Below, piece after piece: positions 59,433 to 64,000 of a DNA stretch of 64,000 nucleotides. Made by a program: the position numbers and the translations under genes. Numbering within the stretch: the first letter of the stretch is position 1; each line of letters opens with the position of its first letter. The notes beneath the pieces are model-generated. The model was not told the DNA's origin and made no database searches. It saw only the letters and a program-made list of their open reading frames with translations. Location of the stretch: contig RYVZ01000006.1 in the NCBI GenBank assembly GCA_003979345.1, positions 41,052 to 105,051 on the forward strand. Direction: 5' to 3'. This DNA is from Lachnospiraceae bacterium. Its GTDB lineage: Bacteria > Bacillota > Clostridia > Lachnospirales > Lachnospiraceae.

Positions 59433-60878
59433 ATGCAGATTTTTTTATCACATTCTTCAAAAGATGCGGAAGTAGCGCAAAAGATTTGCGGGCAGCTTGA
59501 GAAAAACGGAACGAAATGTTTTATAGCGCCAAGGGATATCAGACCCGGAAAAGAATATGCGGAAGAAATTATTAACGGAATTGATGAATCGTCGGCGGTG
59601 GTTCTGCTGATGTCCGAAGACGCCAACCGCTCTCCCCATGTGCTCCGCGAGGTCGAGCATGCAGTCAGCGGCGGCACGCCGATTTTGGTATATAAATTGG
59701 AAGACGTCGTGCTTTCCAAGTCGATGGAATATTTTTTGATGACGCACCAGTGGATCAGCTCAAAGCCGCAGGGGGACGATTATGCGGACATCGTCGCGTT
59801 TGCGCGCGATTTAGAGGAAAAAGAAAAGGAGAGCGGGCATTCTGCGGGAAGGTCTGACGGCGGAGATCGGGACGTTTCAGGTGGGGTGGATAAGAAAAAC
59901 GGCACGGGTTACGGGAATGCTTCGGATAACGGATCAGGCTCCGGCAAAACCGGCGCTGGTAAGAAAAAGACAGGGATCTATGCAGCGGCAGTAGTATTCG
60001 TGCTACTTGCAGCAGCGGTAATTGCCTTTTTTGCATTGAGAAAGCCGGGTTCCAAAGAGCCGGAGCCGGTTGTGGTCGAGGCCGGGGAGACCGTGCTGTT
60101 CGGAAGCTATCTGGGCGAGGATATTGAATGGCGTGTACTGCGTGTGTCCGAAGACCGGACGCAGGCAGTACTGGTTGCGTCCCATATTGTGACGATGAAG
60201 GCATATGACGCAGCGGAAAGCGGGCGTTATAACTATGACGGGGACAAAGACTACTGGTCGTCGGGTGAGACAGAGGCGGATACCGATATGGCGCTTCAGG
60301 TCCGTGTGCGGGGGAACAGTGACTGGAGTATATCAAATCTGCGGACATGGCTGAATGCCGATACCGAAGTTGTAAATTACACCGATCAGGCACCTGTGGC
60401 GACAGCAATGGCGGAAAAGAAAAACGGCTACCAAAATGAAGCGGGATTTTTGTATGGGTTTACACAGGGAGAAAGGGATGCGATCGTCGAGACAGAGATT
60501 GTGACAAAAGGGAACGCGCTTTCAGAGAACGAAACTGTGACGACTTATGACAGGGTCTGGCTGCTTTCTGTGGACGAGCTTGTATGGTTTGACGAGGCGG
60601 GCATGAGTAAGCTGGCATCCCCTACGGATGCGGCAGTTGAACAGGATCAGAGCTTTTGGTATATTCTGGACCGTGATACATACGGTGTGGAGTATTTGAG
60701 CTGGTGGCTCCGCGAACCGGTGACGGAGGCGGGCAGCCTTTGTTATCTGGTGGATAACGGTTACAGGGATAATGTTGTCAGACAGGAATCGGCGGGACTG
60801 GAAGGCTTTGGCGTACGTCCGGCATTGACGGTAGACTTACGCCATGTCACGTTCCGCGGTGAGGAAGCCGTAGAATGA
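59433..60878 (+). CDS. TIR-domain transmembrane protein with DUF6273-like outer domain
   Basis: A 481-residue protein. Residues 1-120 are a bacterial TIR domain (MQIFLSHSSKDAEVAQKICG, CFIAPRDIRPGKEYAEEI, LMSEDANRSPHVLREVEHAV); Glu73 or Glu75 sits where TIR NADases have their catalytic Glu. A Gly/Ser/Asp linker leads to one membrane helix (about 181-203), so the TIR is inside and the rest outside. The outer part (about 220-480) matches DUF6273 by memory: GSYLGEDIEWRVLRVSEDRT, SDWSISNLRTWLNA, WWLREPV and GFGVRPALTVDL. AGGAGG fixes the start. Could be a signalling NADase or a non-enzymatic scaffold. Confidence 0.85.
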   Translation: MQIFLSHSSKDAEVAQKICGQLEKNGTKCFIAPRDIRPGKEYAEEIINGIDESSAVVLLMSEDANRSPHVLREVEHAVSGGTPILVYKLEDVVLSKSMEYFLMTHQWISSKPQGDDYADIVAFARDLEEKEKESGHSAGRSDGGDRDVSGGVDKKNGTGYGNASDNGSGSGKTGAGKKKTGIYAAAVVFVLLAAAVIAFFALRKPGSKEPEPVVVEAGETVLFGSYLGEDIEWRVLRVSEDRTQAVLVASHIVTMKAYDAAESGRYNYDGDKDYWSSGETEADTDMALQVRVRGNSDWSISNLRTWLNADTEVVNYTDQAPVATAMAEKKNGYQNEAGFLYGFTQGERDAIVETEIVTKGNALSENETVTTYDRVWLLSVDELVWFDEAGMSKLASPTDAAVEQDQSFWYILDRDTYGVEYLSWWLREPVTEAGSLCYLVDNGYRDNVVRQESAGLEGFGVRPALTVDLRHVTFRGEEAVE

Positions 60879-60901
60879 TCTCTCATGTATGACCTTGAAG
60901 C

Positions 60902-61480
60902 TTATAGTGATCTTGCTCCCTCAAAAAGCATATTCACCAATTTTGTGACATAGGCGGCGCGCCCTTCCGGAACGGTAAGATCAAAGCCGAGCAGCATTCC
61001 GGCTGTCTGACCTCCGAGAAAAGCCGTCTGCATGGCGGACAGGAGCGTAAAGGCGAGGATCGCCCGATCGCCGTCCGCGACATCGTTTTTTAAGGCAAAC
61101 AGAAAACCGCGCTGTGTGAGTACGGAGCTGCAGCGCGGCGTATAAGCCTGCAGATCGCCCAAAATAGAAATATGGGACATGGCAGAATGCGTATAAAGGA
61201 AATCAAATACGGAGACTGCCCATGCCGTCAATCGTTCCTGATCCGTTTCATAAGTCTGCGTCATCTGAAAAGAAGAAACGACCTTTCCGAAGATGCGCTG
61301 TACGCATTCGGCGATCAGGTTTTCCTTGCTGCCGAAATGATAGTTGATCAGTCCGAGAGCGATATCAGCTTTCCCCGCGATCATGCGCGCAGTAATGCGG
61401 TCGGTATCACCTTCATATTGCAGGATCAGGTCTGTCGTCACTTCAATGATATGTTCTTTTACCCCTTTGCTCTTTGCCAT
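60902..61480 (-). CDS. TetR-family repressor
   Basis: A 192-residue TetR protein with N-terminal helix-turn-helix TARMIAGKADIALGLINYHF then GSKENLIAECVQRIF. The rest is a helical ligand-binding domain (VFDFLYTHSAMSHISILGDL). It is divergent from a MATE exporter, the usual layout of a repressor controlling an efflux pump. Its own promoter carries a palindrome in the spacer. GGAGG decides the ATG. Ligand unknown. Confidence 0.92.
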   Translation of the reverse strand: MAKSKGVKEHIIEVTTDLILQYEGDTDRITARMIAGKADIALGLINYHFGSKENLIAECVQRIFGKVVSSFQMTQTYETDQERLTAWAVSVFDFLYTHSAMSHISILGDLQAYTPRCSSVLTQRGFLFALKNDVADGDRAILAFTLLSAMQTAFLGGQTAGMLLGFDLTVPEGRAAYVTKLVNMLFEGARSL

Positions 61481-61519
61481 CGTGTAATCCTCCGCGCATT
61501 TTGACAAGCCTCTGTTTTC

Positions 61520-61548
61520 AGTATATTGAACGTTGTTCAGACTGTCAA
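61520..61548 (-). promoter_or_regulatory. TetR-type promoter with operator in the spacer
   Basis: On the minus strand TTGACA, 17 bases, TATACT: consensus boxes. The spacer contains TGAAC-AAC-GTTCA (plus strand 61527-61539), a perfect 5-bp palindrome. A repressor bound there would block polymerase, so autorepression is expected. Confidence 0.75.
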
Positions 61549-61588
61549 TCTTTTTTTATGGATCGGTAGTTCGCTTTCATGAAAATCA

Positions 61589-61617
61589 TTGTAACTGCCG
61601 GAGGTCTTTGTTATAAT
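61589..61617 (+). promoter_or_regulatory. Sigma-A promoter of the MATE exporter
   Basis: TTGTAA, 17 bases, TATAAT, 101 bases before the start. The TGAAC/GTTCA palindrome is 50 bases upstream. Confidence 0.6.
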
Positions 61618-61717
61618 CATGTAGGTTTCGACAAAATTTTGTATGAATTTTAATAAAACCAAACCTTGCATAAACGTAAAGTATGCGATAAATTTGCGAA
61701 GGTAAACTACTGGCCGT

Positions 61718-63079
61718 ATGGAAAAAAATCTGACATCAGGAAGTGTATTTAAGAATATTGTATGTTTTTCGCTGCCCTATCTTCTGTCATACTTTTTGCA
61801 GACATTGTACGGGATGGCGGATTTGTTCATCATCGGTCAGTTTAACGGTGTTGAGAGCATTACCGCCGTATCGGTCGGCAGTCAGGTCATGCACATGCTG
61901 ACGGTTATGATCGTAGGTCTGGCAATGGGTTCCACGGTTATGATCGGGCAGGCGGTCGGTGCAAAGCAGCAGAAGGAAGCGTCAGCAGTGATCGGGAATA
62001 CGGTGACGCTGTTTCTGCTTGTTTCTGTTGTGGTCACGGGGCTGCTGCTTGCGCTTGTCGGTCCCATCGTAAAAGTGATGTCCACACCGGCGGAGGCGGT
62101 TTCGGGGACGACGGCGTATCTCACGATTTGTTTTATCGGGATCCCGTTTATTACTGCATATAATATCATTAGCTCTGTCTTCCGCGGGCTTGGCGACTCC
62201 AAAAGCCCCATGTATTTTATTGCAGTCGCCTGCGTGATCAACATCGGGCTTGATTATCTTCTGATCGGCGTGCTTCATTTAGGCTCTGCAGGGGCAGCTC
62301 TTGGAACGACACTTGCGCAGACAGTCAGCGTAATGACGGCGCTGATCGTGATCCGCAAAAAAAAGGCGGGACTGGCTGTTAAAAAAAGTGATTTGAGACT
62401 AAAGCGCAGTGTCATGGGAAAGGTGCTAAAGATCGGAATACCGGTAGCACTGCAGGACGGCTTCATTCAGATCGCGTTTATTGTGGTGACCGTGATCGCG
62501 AACCGCCGGGGGATCAATGACGCGGCAGCAGTGGGGATCGTGGAAAAGGTGATCGGCGTTGTGTTCCTTGTACCGTCATCCATGCTCTCTGCGGTTTCCG
62601 CACTTGCGGCGCAGAACATCGGTGCGGGGAAGCATGACCGGGCAGTGCGTACTCTGCGCTATGGAGTGCTGATCACGACAGGCTTTGGACTGATCGTCAC
62701 GGCAGCCGTTGAATTATGGGCGGAACCGATCGTCGGGTTATTTGTGAAAGAAAAAAATCTGGAAGTGATCAGGCTTGGCAGCACGTATATCCGCAGTTAC
62801 ATATGGGACTGTATTTTTGCGGGCATCCACTTTTGCTTCAGCGGGTATTTCTGCGCTTATGGCAAATCGGGGATCTCGTTTCTGCATAATTTCCTTGCGA
62901 TCATTCTCGTCCGGATTCCGGGGGCATACTTTGCTTCAAAGTTTTTTGCGGAGACCTTATTTCCGATGGGGCTGGCAGCGCCGGCAGGGTCGCTGCTATC
63001 CGTTCTCATCTGTGTTGTTGCTTTTCGGTATTTAAGGAATCATAAAAAAATAACGATCGATAAAATAAAGTCCGTTTAA
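61718..63079 (+). CDS. MATE-family multidrug efflux transporter
   Basis: A 453-residue, 12-helix Na+- or H+-driven exporter. The start SVFKNIVCFSLPYLLSYFLQ and LYGMADLFIIGQFNGVESIT are typical of the bacterial MATE/NorM-like subgroup, and the second half repeats the fold (VLKIGIPVALQDGFIQIAFI; SALAAQNIGAGKHDRA). The ribosome site is weak (GAAGGT at a long distance). Divergent TetR gene suggests drug- or metabolite-induced expression. Confidence 0.93.
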   Translation: MEKNLTSGSVFKNIVCFSLPYLLSYFLQTLYGMADLFIIGQFNGVESITAVSVGSQVMHMLTVMIVGLAMGSTVMIGQAVGAKQQKEASAVIGNTVTLFLLVSVVVTGLLLALVGPIVKVMSTPAEAVSGTTAYLTICFIGIPFITAYNIISSVFRGLGDSKSPMYFIAVACVINIGLDYLLIGVLHLGSAGAALGTTLAQTVSVMTALIVIRKKKAGLAVKKSDLRLKRSVMGKVLKIGIPVALQDGFIQIAFIVVTVIANRRGINDAAAVGIVEKVIGVVFLVPSSMLSAVSALAAQNIGAGKHDRAVRTLRYGVLITTGFGLIVTAAVELWAEPIVGLFVKEKNLEVIRLGSTYIRSYIWDCIFAGIHFCFSGYFCAYGKSGISFLHNFLAIILVRIPGAYFASKFFAETLFPMGLAAPAGSLLSVLICVVAFRYLRNHKKITIDKIKSV

Positions 63080-63167
63080 TTACCCTCATCAAGTGCTAGG
63101 CTGTGCTTACAAATTGGCACGGTAACCGGGGAAGGCACAGGCAGCCAGACCTTGCAGGGAGGGAAAT

Positions 63168-63626
63168 ATGATGATGAGGAAAATGGAGCTTTATTCGAAA
63201 GAGGAAGAAAGAAGAAGGAGCAGAAATGCAGCGCGCAGGCACCATAATGTCTCAGATAAAAAGGGACGGGTTGCCGATGCGCTGATTCTGCTTCTTTTCG
63301 TTGTGATCTGTCTGCTCTGCATCACGCTGCATGTGCAGGGAAATGAAATGTACGGCAGCGGATGTGAAGAGGCGGCGTATGAGGAACTGGAAAAGGAATA
63401 CCGTGACGAGGTCCGCGGGCTGCTCGACCGTTACGGACTTGATAACAGCGGCATGAATCTTACCAGGATCACGCAGCCTGACGGTATGAGGGAATACCGG
63501 CTGGAGATCCATCATGCGTTAATCGGTCATATGAGCGGAACAGAGCGGCAATCCCTTAGGGAAGGGCTGGAGATTCTGGGGTTTCCGGATGAAAAAAGCA
63601 TAGTCTGCGTAAAACTGAGTTTTTAA
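63168..63626 (+). CDS. Hypothetical single-helix membrane protein
   Basis: A 152-residue protein: a very basic N-terminus (KEEERRRSRNAARRHHNVSD), one membrane helix (ADALILLLFVVICLLCITL, about 36-54) and an outer domain of about 95 residues with a mixed alpha/beta pattern (EELEKEYRDEVRGLLDRYGL, REYRLEIHHALIGHM). No family recognised; it could be a pilus- or divisome-like bitopic protein. A GGGAGGG site four bases before the ATG supports translation. Confidence 0.65.
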   Translation: MMMRKMELYSKEEERRRSRNAARRHHNVSDKKGRVADALILLLFVVICLLCITLHVQGNEMYGSGCEEAAYEELEKEYRDEVRGLLDRYGLDNSGMNLTRITQPDGMREYRLEIHHALIGHMSGTERQSLREGLEILGFPDEKSIVCVKLSF

Positions 63627-63749
63627 GGAAGCAAGAACAGGAATCGTAATCGTTCCTATAAGTTCCTGTACTGTTACGAAAATATAAAAAACGAGTTCAG
63701 ATGGTTACCAGTCTTGAATACAAACGGTTATAAAAACGATAAATAGGGC

Positions 63750-63778
63750 ATGACAATCGGGTATGAATGGAGTATGAT
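63750..63778 (+). promoter_or_regulatory. Promoter of the DUF1653 gene
   Basis: ATGACA, 17 bases, TATGAT, 49 bases before the start. Confidence 0.5.
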
Positions 63779-63826
63779 GGGATAGAATCAAAGAAAGTGA
63801 ATTCTGAATAAGTAAGGGGGTTCTTT

Positions 63827-64000
63827 ATGCGTCATACTCCGAAAGCATACGAGAGATACCGGCATTTTAAGGGAAACTGTTATCAGGTGCTTGCAATTGC
63901 GAAGAGTTCCGAAGATGAGAGCGAACAGGTGGTCTATCAGGCACTGTATCCGCCGTTTACGATTTATGTAAGGCCGCTTTCCGGCTTTATGAGCGAAGTA
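63827..64000 (+). CDS. DUF1653-domain protein, cut by the window edge
   Basis: The first 58 codons are present: MRHTPKAYERYRHFKGNCYQ, VLAIAKSSEDESEQVVYQAL and YPPFTIYVRPLSGFMSEV. The pattern Y-R-H-F-K-G...Y-V-L-A...V-Y-x-x-L-Y...R-P-x-x-x-F is that of DUF1653, a small beta-rich domain of unknown function. AAGGGGG precedes the ATG. The C-terminus lies beyond the window. Confidence 0.85.
   Translation, partial: MRHTPKAYERYRHFKGNCYQVLAIAKSSEDESEQVVYQALYPPFTIYVRPLSGFMSEV

Noticed and set aside
59433..60878. Thoeris ThsB
   Set aside because: No ThsA-type NADase or SLOG/Macro partner adjoins, and the protein has a membrane helix and an outer domain.

Overview
The window reads as a chromosome segment of an anaerobic, endospore-forming Clostridia, most likely a Lachnospiraceae member. 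Supporting signs are spoVAC and spoVAE, a CotF-type coat protein, a flavoredoxin-rubredoxin, Gram-positive cell-wall systems (class B sortase, a PKTG surface protein, an anchored pullulanase), a flagellin, strong AGGAGG ribosome sites, TTGACA-N17-TATAAT promoters, and small families typical of that group (DUF5721, DUF6320, CD1871A). I saw no rRNA, tRNA or CRISPR array.

Layout. 0-11 kb: ArsR regulator, spoVAC, AraC regulator facing araA (arabinose isomerase) across a 23-bp tandem array, coat protein, serine hydrolase, RidA, flavoredoxin, spoVAE, a DegV/FakB protein; two decayed genes lie here. 11-20 kb: a lipid-flavoured block with a second DegV/FakB protein, an acyltransferase, a GT8 glycosyltransferase and a GT8-acyltransferase fusion in one tight operon, then a condensation-fold acyltransferase, a zinc-ribbon membrane protein and an HSL-type hydrolase. 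20-26 kb: LytTR response regulator, an envelope redox operon (TlpA-like lipoprotein, CD1871A CXXC peptide, membrane polyferredoxin), and two uncharacterised proteins. 26-28.6 kb: a graveyard with a truncated Fic gene, a type III toxin-antitoxin remnant (ToxI-like RNA plus interrupted ToxN) and an IS256-family remnant. 28.7-34.9 kb: arginine biosynthesis (argG divergent from argC...argB-argD) with an SseB-like gene and a GNAT acetyltransferase where argJ would often sit. 35-45 kb: orphan solute-binding protein, small transporter, then comEA, a PhoB/WalR-type two-component system, a GerMN lipoprotein, comEC and holA. 45-50.5 kb: UDP-glucuronate decarboxylase, methyltransferase, FlaG-domain protein, minimal flagellin, YqeY, double GNAT. 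50.8-63.6 kb: cell-surface pullulanase, small kinase, epimerase, beta-helix surface protein with its class B sortase, a TIR-transmembrane-DUF6273 protein, and a TetR/MATE divergent pair. The right edge cuts a DUF1653 gene.

Two genome-wide habits stand out. Many conserved enzymes carry fast-evolving low-complexity inserts made of short in-frame repeats (hydrolase, GNAT, solute-binding protein, sortase, surface protein, ComEA, ComEC). Intergenic regions are rich in short tandem arrays (20, 23, 31 and 35 bp), small GAA-loop hairpins and purine-only tracts. The strongest candidates for undescribed biology are the FakB-acyltransferase-GT8 fusion operon, the TIR-membrane-DUF6273 protein, the GNAT inside the arginine operon, and the decayed type III toxin-antitoxin locus.
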